DNA from: Natronogracilivirga saccharolytica
Lineage (GTDB): Bacteria > Bacteroidota > Rhodothermia > Balneolales > Natronogracilivirgulaceae
Direction of reading: 5' to 3'
Assembly: GCF_017921895.1 (NCBI RefSeq)
Contig: NZ_JAFIDN010000002.1
Span: 424,968 to 488,967, forward strand
Length of the DNA: 64,000 nucleotides
Part shown: in pieces, positions 42,967 to 52,235 of the stretch
Position numbering within the stretch: position 1 is the first letter of the stretch
Layout: each line of letters starts with the position of its first letter
The notes under the pieces: model-generated
Databases searched by the model: none
What the model was told of the DNA's origin: nothing
The model's input: the letters and a program-made list of their open reading frames with translations, nothing else
Program-made: the position numbers and the translations under genes

Positions 42967-44259
42967 TCACAAATCAAACTCCGGAAACCCCCGTTTGTCG
43001 ATCAGGTAGGCGCTGATCTGCTTCAGCGAGCCGATAGCCGGGTCCAGCTCATCCCCTCGCCCGATCTCACTTTGGCCTTCAGCTTCGCGCACGGCAAAAT
43101 CCCCGGAAACATCCCCGCCAGGCTCCCTTGTCCCGCGGGCACGCTCCGCAGCACCTCCGCGACCCACCGCCAGCCCCTCAAACAACTCCCGGTAAAATTG
43201 GCTCCCGTAATTCCCGGCATACAGTCCCCATACCTCCCGGATCCTCCCGGCACTCCGGTCGATCAGCCCCGGCGTCGGAATCCGGTCCCGTTTCCTGCTG
43301 TTGACCGGCGCGCTCACCGGAAGCAGATTCCACAAATTGTTATTCTGCCACAGCGAATACGGCAGGGCATGGTCGATGTTCAGATCGCCGCGAATCTCCC
43401 GCCCCGACCATACGCACCGCAGCCCGCCGGCCCGCTCGCGCTTCAGCAGCCGCCGCACCTGCCCCACATCCCGCGGAATGTCCACTGCCTGATGCAGCAG
43501 CGCGATCATATCCTCCCGGGAGAGGTCCGACCCGGGCGCATGGCTCCGGGCAATGCTGCAGGTGAAATCCGCCCAGCCGTAGATGATCGAATCGTGGCCG
43601 ATGATGAGCGTGCCGATCTCGTCCAGCACATCGTGCAGCTCCGGGTGCATCACAAATCGTCCGGCATCGCGAATCAGCCCGGCGTATGACGGCTCGCGGA
43701 TGGTCCCGGATGTGCTCCTGACCATGCTGTAATGCTCATTGAAAATCGAGAAGCCGAGGTGCTTCATCGGCATTCGGGTGATTGTGGACCGGGTTTTGCG
43801 CATCAGTGAGAGTACCGCGGGGCGGATGTCATCGGGGACGCTCTCGTGGATGAGGTCGTAGCGGAATTGACGCAGGCCGCCTTTGCCGCGGTAATAGTCG
43901 ATCACGTGGTTGAACTCGCGCCTGAATGCGATGGTACGTCCGGTATTAAGATCCGGCGACTCGCCGTTTTTCTGCGGGATGAAGACCGGATGGGCAAAAA
44001 TGGGATAGTAGTAGAACATCCAGAAATAGATCAGCAGGCCGAGCGGATAGCTGATCACGTACGGGGCATTCGGCAGGATGGGTTTTGAAACGGATCCATC
44101 ACCCGCTTTCCAAGCGAAAGGATTGGCATCGATCTTCTTATGCGCGCGCTGCTCCGTCACGCACTGCACGATGGCCCGCAGCAGGGCGAACTTGTACGTC
44201 GCGTCCTTGCTGTCCCTGGACAGCAGGGCGGTCACTAATCGCGTGTCAAGACGTGTCAT
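42967..44259 (-). CDS. HNH endonuclease-domain protein
   Basis: About 430 residues. The centre-right part has the HNH motif: CVWSGREIRGDLNIDHALPY, then SLWQNNNLWNLLPVSAPVNS and RKRDRIP. The N-terminal 270 residues form an uncharacterised helical domain. The Gly/Arg/Glu-rich tail from about residue 370 is low complexity. Such proteins are nucleases in defence or mobile contexts, here just upstream of a TA operon on the other strand. The ATG at 44259 is preferred. Confidence 0.75.
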   Translation of the reverse strand: MTRLDTRLVTALLSRDSKDATYKFALLRAIVQCVTEQRAHKKIDANPFAWKAGDGSVSKPILPNAPYVISYPLGLLIYFWMFYYYPIFAHPVFIPQKNGESPDLNTGRTIAFRREFNHVIDYYRGKGGLRQFRYDLIHESVPDDIRPAVLSLMRKTRSTITRMPMKHLGFSIFNEHYSMVRSTSGTIREPSYAGLIRDAGRFVMHPELHDVLDEIGTLIIGHDSIIYGWADFTCSIARSHAPGSDLSREDMIALLHQAVDIPRDVGQVRRLLKRERAGGLRCVWSGREIRGDLNIDHALPYSLWQNNNLWNLLPVSAPVNSRKRDRIPTPGLIDRSAGRIREVWGLYAGNYGSQFYRELFEGLAVGRGGAAERARGTREPGGDVSGDFAVREAEGQSEIGRGDELDPAIGSLKQISAYLIDKRGFPEFDL

Positions 44260-44442
44260 GAGAAGCAAGGTAACAAATCACCGGGAAGAGTTCTATTTCC
44301 TTGGACAAGATGTGGTAAAGGATTATTCTGGGTTAAAAGTGAAAAAGCATTTAACGATCAGTTTTTTTGTGCAATGATGTAATTAGATACTAAATCAGAT
44401 AGAGACAGAATACATATCGGAACTATTTAATCAACCTGTAAG

Positions 44443-44985
44443 TTGACTAAAGTGAAAATCGTCTGTATTATACCGGACCAAAAAACGTTTCTAAGCGTTG
44501 TTGATGAGGAAACTGGCAACCCGGAATTTCGCCAGATTTTTGAACGGTGGAGTGATATTGATTATTTATATGCCTTTTTCGAACGAAACAGATCTGTTAT
44601 AAGCCGCATAACCATCGAAACCGCAATTAAACGGGTGATAAATGATGCCAGCGAGCTTGAGGAGAAACTGCTAACCATTGCTGAAAATGATGTAGATCAA
44701 CTGCAATCGATATTCAAACCGCTCAACCCCGGAGATTACCGGTTGCTGGAATTTCAAAAATCAAAAGCTTATGGAACCATCAGAAAAAGTTGGCTGCGAA
44801 TATATGCGATACGAATAAACGCAGAAACATACATCATTACAGGCGGAGCAATCAAACTGACAAGAACCATGCAGGAAAGATCTCATACAAAAGATCAGCT
44901 GAAAAGGCTGACTCAGGTCAGGGATTATTTGATTCGGGAAGGATTTGATGAAACCGACATTGAAGAAATTGAGACAGATCCATGA
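44443..44985 (+). CDS. HigB-like toxin of a TAC module
   Basis: About 180 residues. The C-terminal half KPLNPGDYRLLEFQKSKAYG, WLRIYAIRI, YIITGGAIKLTRTMQERSHT is like RelE/HigB-superfamily toxins (mRNA-cleaving) of the phage Gp49-like branch. The N-terminal 90 residues are an added domain. The apparent start is TTG at 44443 or GTG at 44452. Its stop overlaps the antitoxin start (ATGA). Confidence 0.75.
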   Translation: MTKVKIVCIIPDQKTFLSVVDEETGNPEFRQIFERWSDIDYLYAFFERNRSVISRITIETAIKRVINDASELEEKLLTIAENDVDQLQSIFKPLNPGDYRLLEFQKSKAYGTIRKSWLRIYAIRINAETYIITGGAIKLTRTMQERSHTKDQLKRLTQVRDYLIREGFDETDIEEIETDP

Positions 44986-45452
44986 ATAAAAGAGAAAGGA
45001 AACAACGGTTTTTCGAAAACATTGAAAACGACAGTGGAAACTGGCTGGAAGAAGCTCGTTACCGCAGGGATAATCGTGACTGGCTGCAAAAATCCCGGGA
45101 TATTGCCATTCTCCTGCAACAGTTTCTTCGTGAAAAAGGAATGAAACAGAAAACACTGGCGGAGCTTTTGGGTGTTTCTGTTCAACAGGTGAGCAAGGTC
45201 CTCAAGGGCAAAGAAAACCTGACACTTGATACGATATCGAAACTGGAAAAGGTACTAGGAATTACGATCATTGAGGTTGTCGGGTTTCAGGCAGAACTTG
45301 AGATGCCTGAGTTCAGACTATATGATGAAATATCAACAACTCGTTCTGCCAAACATTTTAAGACCGATGCAAAAATAAGCAAAATCGAAAGCCAGCAATG
45401 GACACAACGGCCCGTAAATGATGATTCATCAAAATACCGGATAACAGGATGA
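44982..45452 (+). CDS. XRE-family antitoxin of a TAC module (HigA-like)
   Basis: 156 residues. HTH XRE domain from about 45 to 100 (MKQKTLAELLGVSVQQVSKV, LKGKENLTLDTISKLEKVLG). A C-terminal tail of about 50 residues follows, where TAC antitoxins carry the chaperone-addiction segment. It should bind its own promoter and neutralise the toxin. Overlaps both neighbours by 4 bp. Confidence 0.82.
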   Translation: MNKRERKQRFFENIENDSGNWLEEARYRRDNRDWLQKSRDIAILLQQFLREKGMKQKTLAELLGVSVQQVSKVLKGKENLTLDTISKLEKVLGITIIEVVGFQAELEMPEFRLYDEISTTRSAKHFKTDAKISKIESQQWTQRPVNDDSSKYRITG

Positions 45453-45886
45453 CAAAAGAGGGAGAACTAGCTCTTGGTTTCAAACTTGCCCGAATCAATA
45501 CGGAGGAGTTTGCAATTATTGAAGAGGCTTTTGACAAAAAAGAGTCCAGCGGGCTGAGCACTCATGTACAATTCGGTTATAATTTCGATAAAAAAGCCAT
45601 TGCCGTTAATTGTAAATTTCAGTTTAAGCAAAAGAAAAAGCCATTTCTGATTATTGCTGCTCAGTGCATATTCGAAATGGAAGCAAAAGCATGGGAGAAT
45701 CTGACCGATAACGGGCAAAATAAAATTACCATGCCAGTTGGTTTTGCATCACATTTGGCCATGATCACGGTTGGTACGATTCGGGGCATCCTGCATGAGA
45801 AAACACAAAATACCGAATTCAACCGGTTTATCCTGCCACCGGTGGATCTGACTCGTATCATCAAAGAAGATATCGTTCTGGAATAG
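45449..45886 (+). CDS. SecB-like chaperone of a TAC module
   Basis: 145 residues. The strand-rich body (NFDKKAIAVNCKFQF, KPFLIIAAQCIFEM) and the end GFASHLAMITVGTIRGILHE with RFILPPVDL match the SecB fold, where the last part is PxxREAxxxLT...GxPPxxLPP. In TAC systems such a chaperone stabilises the antitoxin. The SecB similarity is by pattern only. Last gene of the operon. Confidence 0.65.
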   Translation: MTKEGELALGFKLARINTEEFAIIEEAFDKKESSGLSTHVQFGYNFDKKAIAVNCKFQFKQKKKPFLIIAAQCIFEMEAKAWENLTDNGQNKITMPVGFASHLAMITVGTIRGILHEKTQNTEFNRFILPPVDLTRIIKEDIVLE

Positions 45887-46045
45887 TCGGCTTATTTTAG
45901 GTCATGCAATTATTGCACTACTTCGTAATCCACCTATGACTAGTTTTTTCCGTAAATCTTATCATGAAGACGTTTTCTGTCGTTTCTCTTTGAAGCGTTT
46001 GTACGAAAAAGTTCTGCAGCAAGTAATGAACAAGCAGACAAGATC

Positions 46046-47416
46046 ATGAATGATACCAAAACCAGTACAAATAATACCAAAAGAAAGCGCCTGGTAGAAC
46101 TGGGCCCGGAGTCACTGGCGGATGCCCTGCTGCAACTGGCCGGACACAATGATACCGCTGATGAACTGGTGGAACGTCTGATTGCCACACCCCGGGAGAA
46201 TGTCAGGAAATTCCAGGCAAAACTGACCGGACTCAAACGTTCACGTCGTTTTATCAGATGGGGTGAATCTTACGAATTTTCCCACGAGTTGAAGCAGCTG
46301 CTTGAAGTTCTCAAAGAGGGAGCAGAGAATCCGGCTATGGGCTCGAAACTGGTTGTGAAGTTTTTCAAGTGCGACGAAGCGATCTTTGAAAGATGCGATG
46401 ACTCCAGCGGACATGTCGGGGACGTGTTCCGGTATGACGCCACTGAACTATTTTCTACATACGCACAACGCTGTTCCAGCAAAGAGTGGCTGGCTGATCT
46501 GGTATTTGACCTTAATAAACAAGACCCCTATGGCGTCCGTGATGCTCTGATTCATTGCGCAGCGGAATACCTTCCGGAATCAGTTGTTCGTTATCTTATC
46601 CATCGCATGCAACAGACGGCTGATGAGGAGTTGGATAAATACGAAAAACAACATTGGCTGCATCTTATAGAGTCATTGGCCCGCCAGATCAGGGATCCGG
46701 AGCTGTTCCTCAGGACCCGTACAGCTTACCGGGGATCACTGAACGCCAATGCCTGGCTGGATATCGCCGGAGTTTATCTGGCATCCGGTGATGCTCAAAC
46801 CGCTCTGGAGTGGCTGGAAAAGATCAGCGATGATGATGTCCTTCAAACATCCCGGCGGGACACGATGCTGCTTGAAGTTTACGGTCAACTCGGTCAGTCA
46901 CAGAAACAGGAAGAAATTGCCTGGAAAAAATTTCGCAGCTGCCGTACTGTCACTGCACTGAAGGAATTACTGGAGGTGATCGGCAAAGAGCGGCATGATA
47001 CCGTAGTGCAAGAAGAATTACCGAAGATCCATGCGAATAAAAATCTATCGTTGACCGATGCCGCTTTTCTTGTCGATTTGAGCCTTATGGATGAAGCCGG
47101 GGACTATGTGCTTGAGCGGGCGGAACAACTAGACGGGGATCACTACTATAGCCTGCTGCCACTAGCGAAAGCCCTCGAAGAATCCGGCTATCCGCTCCCG
47201 GCCTTGGTTGTCTACCGGTCGCTGCTCGATTCCATTCTGCGTCGCGGAAAATCGACCATCTATCATCATGGAGTGCGCTATCTCAAAAAGCTGGATCGAC
47301 TGGCAGCTGATGTTGATGACTGGAAGAATGTGTCCGATCATCAGTCGTATGTCCAGAAGTTAAGGCAGACCCATGGCCGGAAGTCTGCGTTCTGGTCAAA
47401 ATATGGCGTTTGTTGA
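46046..47416 (+). CDS. DUF6880-family protein
   Basis: 456 residues, soluble, helical. LADALLQLAGHNDTADELVE, then long helical repeats with DPYGVRDALIHCAAEYLPES and NANAWLDIAGVYLASGDAQT, and YSLLPLAKALEESGYPLPAL. This is like the uncharacterised DUF6880 family, with TPR-like features in the C-terminal half. Function unknown. It follows the TAC operon on the same strand after 159 bp. Confidence 0.75.
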   Translation: MNDTKTSTNNTKRKRLVELGPESLADALLQLAGHNDTADELVERLIATPRENVRKFQAKLTGLKRSRRFIRWGESYEFSHELKQLLEVLKEGAENPAMGSKLVVKFFKCDEAIFERCDDSSGHVGDVFRYDATELFSTYAQRCSSKEWLADLVFDLNKQDPYGVRDALIHCAAEYLPESVVRYLIHRMQQTADEELDKYEKQHWLHLIESLARQIRDPELFLRTRTAYRGSLNANAWLDIAGVYLASGDAQTALEWLEKISDDDVLQTSRRDTMLLEVYGQLGQSQKQEEIAWKKFRSCRTVTALKELLEVIGKERHDTVVQEELPKIHANKNLSLTDAAFLVDLSLMDEAGDYVLERAEQLDGDHYYSLLPLAKALEESGYPLPALVVYRSLLDSILRRGKSTIYHHGVRYLKKLDRLAADVDDWKNVSDHQSYVQKLRQTHGRKSAFWSKYGVC

Positions 47417-47534
47417 TGATCATGCAGGATTTAAAGGAGTAACCTAATCTATTGGCAAACCGATCAGCAGTTGGAAATCATATTCTGGACCAAAGTATTG
47501 ATTTATTTATATGAGACCCGGATAAACAACGAAT

Positions 47535-48308
47535 TCAAAAAGCATACTGCCGCACGACAGCCTGAAATTGTACTACTTTCTTCTTGTCCGACGGATTAAA
47601 TAAAAACGGCTCTACGTCACCGGCCATCTCATCCATATCCAGCTGCCGGCACCTCTCAAGTACAGCATTTTTCAAAGTCCCGGCATCAGATACGGATATT
47701 TTCTCTTTCAGGTACGAGTAATCCGGTTTGATATTCCGGCTCATCAGAAATACCAGATCATGGAAATCCCTTCCTTTATTTCTTTCACGATTGATGATGG
47801 CATGCAATTTTTGAGCCATCAGCAATGGCAATGGCGTGAGTAAAACAGTGGTAAACACCTCGAAACGATTAAGTACAAACCGTTCCGGATCATAATTAAA
47901 ATGCTGTGATTCGGTATCCATCCGAATGAGAAACTTCTCTTCTTTATGGCCGGACAAACCCTCCCCGAACAGCAGCCCGGGGAACGTTATATGGCAGTGC
48001 CAGACCCCTTTCAACACGGTTCTCATTTCGGTTTCAAATCCTTCTCTTGTCAGCTCTTTTTCAATGATGCCCGCCAGTTTTTCAAAATCAGCTTCACCCA
48101 GAGCGAGATTATCAAAATCCAGATCCTCGGAAAATCGCTGATTCCCGTGCACTATTCTCAGGCAAGTTCCGCCAAGAAAACTGAGCCCATTGGCATACGG
48201 GCTGTCATAAATAATTTCCAGAATTTTGCATTGCAGATACTCTCTTAGCAGAAACCTGGGGAACCGCCGTAACGGCTCCGGGTAGAAGGTTTGAATCTCT
48301 TCAAGTAG
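47535..48308 (-). CDS. AbiEii-type nucleotidyltransferase toxin without a canonical start codon
   Basis: The frame open from 48308 codes for LEEIQTFYPEPLRR and FLLREYLQCKILEIIYDSPY, then LSFLGGTCLRIVHGNQRFSED, i.e. the full N-terminus and GGTxL nucleotide-binding motif of AbiEii/type IV TA toxins. RNKGRDFHDLVFL lies in the C-terminal half. The first canonical start (GTG at 48152) comes after GGTCLRI, so a protein made from it would lack the active site. No ATG, GTG or TTG exists in frame before it. Either a CTG/ATT start, a frameshift from abiEi, or inactivation. Confidence 0.75.
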   Translation of the reverse strand, partial: LLEEIQTFYPEPLRRFPRFLLREYLQCKILEIIYDSPYANGLSFLGGTCLRIVHGNQRFSEDLDFDNLALGEADFEKLAGIIEKELTREGFETEMRTVLKGVWHCHITFPGLLFGEGLSGHKEEKFLIRMDTESQHFNYDPERFVLNRFEVFTTVLLTPLPLLMAQKLHAIINRERNKGRDFHDLVFLMSRNIKPDYSYLKEKISVSDAGTLKNAVLERCRQLDMDEMAGDVEPFLFNPSDKKKVVQFQAVVRQYAF

Positions 48309-48922
48309 TCAGCATTCAAATAGCTATTCAAATGGTTCATACGGATTTTCAATGCATTGGAGTTTATATAATTCAGATACGCATCCAGCTTTTCCTTACA
48401 CAAGCGATTTGAAATTTCAACCTTGTTCCATCGCAGGCTTTCAAAATCCGCGGGACTCTCTATTTCATTGTGCAGATACAGGTAGTCGATGATCGTTTTT
48501 TCGGGCCCGGCAATGGCATAGTGACGGGCATTCCACTTCCGGAGCTGGTATCCAAAAAAAAGAGCCGGTTTGACATTCCTGTAGGCAAAGGCTGCGATCG
48601 GAGTATCAAACCTGTTGGTTTTAAGTGTGGTGCAGGAGGTTATTTGGAAGACACCTTCCGGTATAAAACCATGAATGGACAAGGCCGATTCCAGCGACAC
48701 GTAGGAAGGAGCATAGATGGTATTCGCGCAGTAAAACAGGTAAGCTTCATCAACCTCCTGATCCATGAAGCGATAGAACCGGTTGCGCAATTTCTGGATG
48801 TAGCCTTTCTCCTGCCACTCTACAAGCCTTCTGTTGTCGAAGCCGGGGAAATGCTTTTCGATCTCCCTGACTGAGAAGACCGGAAATGCCTGCAAGGTTT
48901 GTTTGAATGTAAGATAGGTCAT
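48245..48922 (-). CDS. AbiEi-type antitoxin (type IV TA system)
   Basis: 225 residues. Winged helix at the N-terminus (FSVREIEKHFPGFDNRRLVE, WQEKGYIQKLRNRFYRF), then YVSLESALSIHGFIPEGVFQ and GPEKTIIDYLYLH, typical of AbiEi antitoxins. It represses its own operon and counters AbiEii. The last 20 or so codons overlap the open frame of abiEii in another frame, and may be an extension caused by a lost stop. Confidence 0.83.
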   Translation of the reverse strand: MTYLTFKQTLQAFPVFSVREIEKHFPGFDNRRLVEWQEKGYIQKLRNRFYRFMDQEVDEAYLFYCANTIYAPSYVSLESALSIHGFIPEGVFQITSCTTLKTNRFDTPIAAFAYRNVKPALFFGYQLRKWNARHYAIAGPEKTIIDYLYLHNEIESPADFESLRWNKVEISNRLCKEKLDAYLNYINSNALKIRMNHLNSYLNADYLKRFKPSTRSRYGGSPGFC

Positions 48923-49292
48923 GATTTTATTTCCATTTATTGTTAATTATAACAACTTATAGAAACAAATATGTGCTTTTTCGCTTTTACAGCAATCATC
49001 ATCCAAAATATTCATGATCGTGGCATTGAAACAGTCGCATGACTTAAATCGTCATGAATATTCTATGTGTCCTTATGAATCCAATGATTTTAATCACATG
49101 AATACCGATTTGGGTATTTTTTCCGCATGCTGAAATATGCAAGGACATCGTTTATCATCAATTCAAGTCGAAAAAATGACTACTACGTTCTCATGGTGCA
49201 GGATATGAGCTGGTCATAAATACCAATCCACTTGTTGTTAAACAAAAAAACGCCCGACCAGTCAGGTCGACTTCCTCGTCCGGAAGACTGCC
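48923..49292. promoter_or_regulatory. AbiE promoter region with dyad; no gene
   Basis: TTGTTA-N4-TAACAA at 48940-48955 lies 18 bp before the abiEi ATG and overlaps a TATAAT on the - strand; it is a candidate AbiEi operator. The remaining DNA up to 49243 holds nothing recognised. Confidence 0.5.
49244..49269 (-). terminator. Terminator of the yidD operon
   Basis: On the - strand CGACC-TGACT-GGTCG (49269-49255) is followed by GGCG and seven T (49250-49244), 24 bp after the last operon gene. A short 5-bp stem, but correctly placed. Confidence 0.6.
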
Positions 49293-50246
49293 TTACTCTG
49301 CCCCCAGAAAATCATCACGTTTCAGAGAAATATCGCCCTGCATAAAGGACTCCCTGTAAATCTCGTCAAGGGACTGCATGGCTTTTCGAATGGCTGACTG
49401 TCTCTGGCGGTTATTATATTCATGCACTGAGTGAGCCGCATTATCTCTGTTTCCGTCGTAGTAGCGCCACCACAACAGGGATCCGATCAATAAAGTATGA
49501 TGATAGTTTTCAAGGGTAACGGACCGGACCAGCAATGCAATGGTGGCCGAGTTTACCATAACTGCACCCAAAGCGTTTGTGTATTGACGGGCGTATAATT
49601 GTCCCGCTCCGGGAATAGCGGTTGACAACACTTTTGCCTTATTTTCAGATTTGTAAACCGGTTCCATGCCGGCATAAGAACCGGCTTCCGCCAAATGTTC
49701 ATCGATAGTATCAGGCAGCTCCAGCTGCAACTCCTTCGCCTGATTAAGATAATATGCCATTTGATACAGATCATTTAAATAGCCGTATAAACGGGCGAGA
49801 TACAATGTTATGTGCAGTTTCAAAACAGGATCTTCCGCGGCCATCCGGGATCGCAGCAGCTGCAGTTCGCCTGTTGCATGTTCATGATTTACAATCAGAC
49901 TTCGCCCAAGATGATATCTGAGAACCGGGTCATTCTGTTCACTGGTATTAAACCGGATGGATTCCCGGATGTGACGGATGGAGTTGCTGTACTTCCCTTC
50001 CGCATAGTATAACTTCGACAGGTTATAGTGTATGTACGACTTGTAACCCGTTTTGTCCTGTCCATCAAGCTGGTAAAGGGCATGATGGTACCAAAGAATG
50101 CCTGTCTCATACTTTTGCTTCTCTGCCGCTGACTGCGCTTTTCGGACCGAGCTGTCAGCAGACGCGGCAAATGCGTTTTCAGGGAGTGTAATACTTGTCA
50201 AGAATATCGTCAGAAGCGTTGTCAAGATCATAGTAAAGCGATTCAT
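49293..50246 (-). CDS. TPR-like protein with PGxGxxY membrane domain (2)
   Basis: About 317 residues. Signal peptide, helical TPR-like repeats (SKLYYAEGKYSNSIRHIRES, YHLGRSL), then a C-terminal domain with STAIPGAGQLYARQYTNALG and helices. It is related to the gene upstream in the operon, which it overlaps by 68 bp. Last gene of the operon. Such proteins are often found with yidD but have no assigned function. Confidence 0.7.
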   Translation of the reverse strand: MNRFTMILTTLLTIFLTSITLPENAFAASADSSVRKAQSAAEKQKYETGILWYHHALYQLDGQDKTGYKSYIHYNLSKLYYAEGKYSNSIRHIRESIRFNTSEQNDPVLRYHLGRSLIVNHEHATGELQLLRSRMAAEDPVLKLHITLYLARLYGYLNDLYQMAYYLNQAKELQLELPDTIDEHLAEAGSYAGMEPVYKSENKAKVLSTAIPGAGQLYARQYTNALGAVMVNSATIALLVRSVTLENYHHTLLIGSLLWWRYYDGNRDNAAHSVHEYNNRQRQSAIRKAMQSLDEIYRESFMQGDISLKRDDFLGAE

Positions 50247-51111
50247 TGTACTCTTTAACACGGCGGTAACTTCCGTATATATTCCCTATGTGGAATGAAA
50301 AACCGAGTCCTCCCAATATGATCGAAGAGTAATGATTCAATCCGTTATTTACAATGGATTCTCCGGTGAGAGCCGCCAGCCCGCCTGCAAGGAGAAAGCT
50401 GTAGGCCGCATCCCAGGTCCTTCCGGCATACAGCATTCCCGAACCGGGGACAAATGTCGATAATGCACCGGCCAGGAAAGGGGATTTTGATGAGGGCAAC
50501 GCATTCAGCTCCCTGTAGAAATTATCTGTTTCAGTTCTTTCCATAAAGGGCTCTTCAGCAGCACCCGAAAGTTGATAGAATGCATCGCGGGCCTCGTCAG
50601 GATTTCTCGAAAAAACATGGTATATGCTTGTATTCAGCAATGTGAGGGGATCGCCTTTGTTGTCTGATCCGTGGTGCAGCGCCTGCCCGTCTGAAGAGGT
50701 GTTACGACTTACTCTGAACTTTTTGAACGCGTCCAGCTGCCTCCCGGATAAATACCACCCTTCCAGTTTCCTTTGATAGCTGTTCTTTTCTTCAAAATCC
50801 AGATCCGCTTCTTCGACAATTTTCCGTAATAAACCTGTTGCAGAATCATGATTTCTCAGAAGCCACTCGGACCAGGCACCTAATGCCGCTTTTTGAATCC
50901 AGTCGGACTCATCAGGTTCAAGTGAAGCCGTTAACGTTGAAACGGGCTGATAGTACTCATTTTCATAGAGGTACTCCCAGAACGATAAAGGGAACGACCG
51001 GAGTGAGTCGTTGCCGCCGTGGGATAATGCCGCCGCCGGAACAGGCAGTAAAGCTAACGTAAAAAGTGCCCCTGCGGCCAATAATACGATGGTCTTTTTA
51101 TTGCAGGGCAT
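50179..51111 (-). CDS. TPR-like protein with PGxGxxY membrane domain (1)
   Basis: 310 residues. Signal peptide (IVLLAAGALFTLALLPVPAA), a helical middle part, then SPFLAGALSTFVPGSGMLYA, GRTWDAAYSFLLAGGLAALT and HIGNIYGSYRRVKEYN. PG.G..Y..R..DA and GN.YG are recurring motifs of this uncharacterised envelope family. The ATG directly abuts the yidD stop. Confidence 0.72.
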   Translation of the reverse strand: MPCNKKTIVLLAAGALFTLALLPVPAAALSHGGNDSLRSFPLSFWEYLYENEYYQPVSTLTASLEPDESDWIQKAALGAWSEWLLRNHDSATGLLRKIVEEADLDFEEKNSYQRKLEGWYLSGRQLDAFKKFRVSRNTSSDGQALHHGSDNKGDPLTLLNTSIYHVFSRNPDEARDAFYQLSGAAEEPFMERTETDNFYRELNALPSSKSPFLAGALSTFVPGSGMLYAGRTWDAAYSFLLAGGLAALTGESIVNNGLNHYSSIILGGLGFSFHIGNIYGSYRRVKEYNESLYYDLDNASDDILDKYYTP

Positions 51112-51513
51112 TTATTCGGACGAGGTATAGTTGCCGGCCGGATCTATAAAGTATCTCCGGTTTTCATCCAGGGGGTAGGAGCCATACATGCCCGGAAGCC
51201 CGTTGCACCGTAAAAGCCGGTCGAATGTTAACAGATAGCCTGTTGCGAAATTCTCCTTGCGGAATGCCTGTCTGGAAAACTCGGAACAGTTCGGGTGAAA
51301 CGGGCAGGATGTATTGTCGTGAGGTGAGATCATGTTCTGATAAAATGCCAGAACCAGCTGCGAGCCAGAATCGATGCTGCCGGAACTGCGGGAATCACTG
51401 TGATCCGAAGAAATTGCCGATTTCAAATCCTCAAAATCGTCAGAAAGATCCTGGGCATCAGCAGAAATACTGAAAAAGAAGAGCAGGATGAATATGCAGC
51501 GTAAATGCTTCAA
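51112..51513 (-). CDS. yidD: YidD-family protein with signal peptide
   Basis: 133 residues. LVLAFYQNMISPHDNTSCPF, then HPNCSEFSRQAFRKE and LLTFDRLLRCNG match YidD, the membrane protein insertion efficiency factor, normally an 80-residue inner-membrane-associated protein next to yidC. Here it has an N-terminal signal peptide (IFILLFFFSISADA) and lies in an envelope operon without yidC, rnpA or rpmH. The start is TTG, in a TTGA overlap with the preceding gene's stop. Confidence 0.85.
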   Translation of the reverse strand: MKHLRCIFILLFFFSISADAQDLSDDFEDLKSAISSDHSDSRSSGSIDSGSQLVLAFYQNMISPHDNTSCPFHPNCSEFSRQAFRKENFATGYLLTFDRLLRCNGLPGMYGSYPLDENRRYFIDPAGNYTSSE

Positions 51514-52235
51514 AATTGCCGTGTTTCAATTTCTGCGTTCTCCGGGAAAGCAAAATTCCGGACAGAGTCGGGAATATCCGGATTTACCGAGATCTCGTCA
51601 AAATAGAGTTTCTCATGAGTAGAGCTGCGCTGATTTTGATGCGATGTGCTTATTTTTGTCGGTATCGCGTGACCATCAATGGTTTTGTGTCCATCCAGCT
51701 CAGTCTCCAGTGATATTGACTGTGCTTCAAACCGGGCTTTGACAATGACATTGCCGGAGTGATAAACTTCAAATACCCCGTTTTCGGAACCGGAAGCATG
51801 TTCCCATTGTGTGATTAAGGTGTCACCGGAAGTGCTGTTGGACCGCACCTTAAAGCCGATGGCTGCCAGTCCGTAATCATCTTTCAGAGAAGCGATTAAG
51901 GAATTGACTATGGGCAGGTCAAACGGAGTGTCGGACGACATGTGGTACCCCCGGTTGCTGTACGGGTAGTATACTTTCATGCTGCCGCCGTCGACATAAG
52001 AAATTTGATTTACCGGATGATGAACATGCAGGTGCAGTGACTCATCAAAATAATATGCCCTGCCCAGCAGAGTATCGGATGAGTTATCACCTTTCTGAAT
52101 TTGCTTGAATTCGAAAGCTATGTTATCCGGCTGGTTCTGACCATACACCTCTGCGGCAAGGGCAAAAAAAATCAGCAACAGGGCTGCCTTTGCCGGGAGG
52201 TGCTGTAACAGCCGGCATGCATTACAGCGGATCAT
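51510..52235 (-). CDS. LolA-like outer-membrane lipoprotein carrier-type protein
   Basis: About 241 residues from the ATG at 52235. Signal peptide (ALLLIFFALAAEVYG), then a strand-rich protein with GRAYYFDESLHLHVHHPVNQ, MKVYYPYSNRGY and IPTKISTSHQNQ. The pattern resembles LolA/LolB folds that carry lipoproteins. The assignment is tentative. It overlaps the upstream gene by 14 bp and is coupled to yidD. Confidence 0.55.
   Translation of the reverse strand: MIRCNACRLLQHLPAKAALLLIFFALAAEVYGQNQPDNIAFEFKQIQKGDNSSDTLLGRAYYFDESLHLHVHHPVNQISYVDGGSMKVYYPYSNRGYHMSSDTPFDLPIVNSLIASLKDDYGLAAIGFKVRSNSTSGDTLITQWEHASGSENGVFEVYHSGNVIVKARFEAQSISLETELDGHKTIDGHAIPTKISTSHQNQRSSTHEKLYFDEISVNPDIPDSVRNFAFPENAEIETRQF

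Noticed and set aside
42263..43009. A 248-codon + strand frame reaching across the gap upstream of OsmC
   Set aside because: Mostly antisense to the OsmC gene, without family character in the rest.
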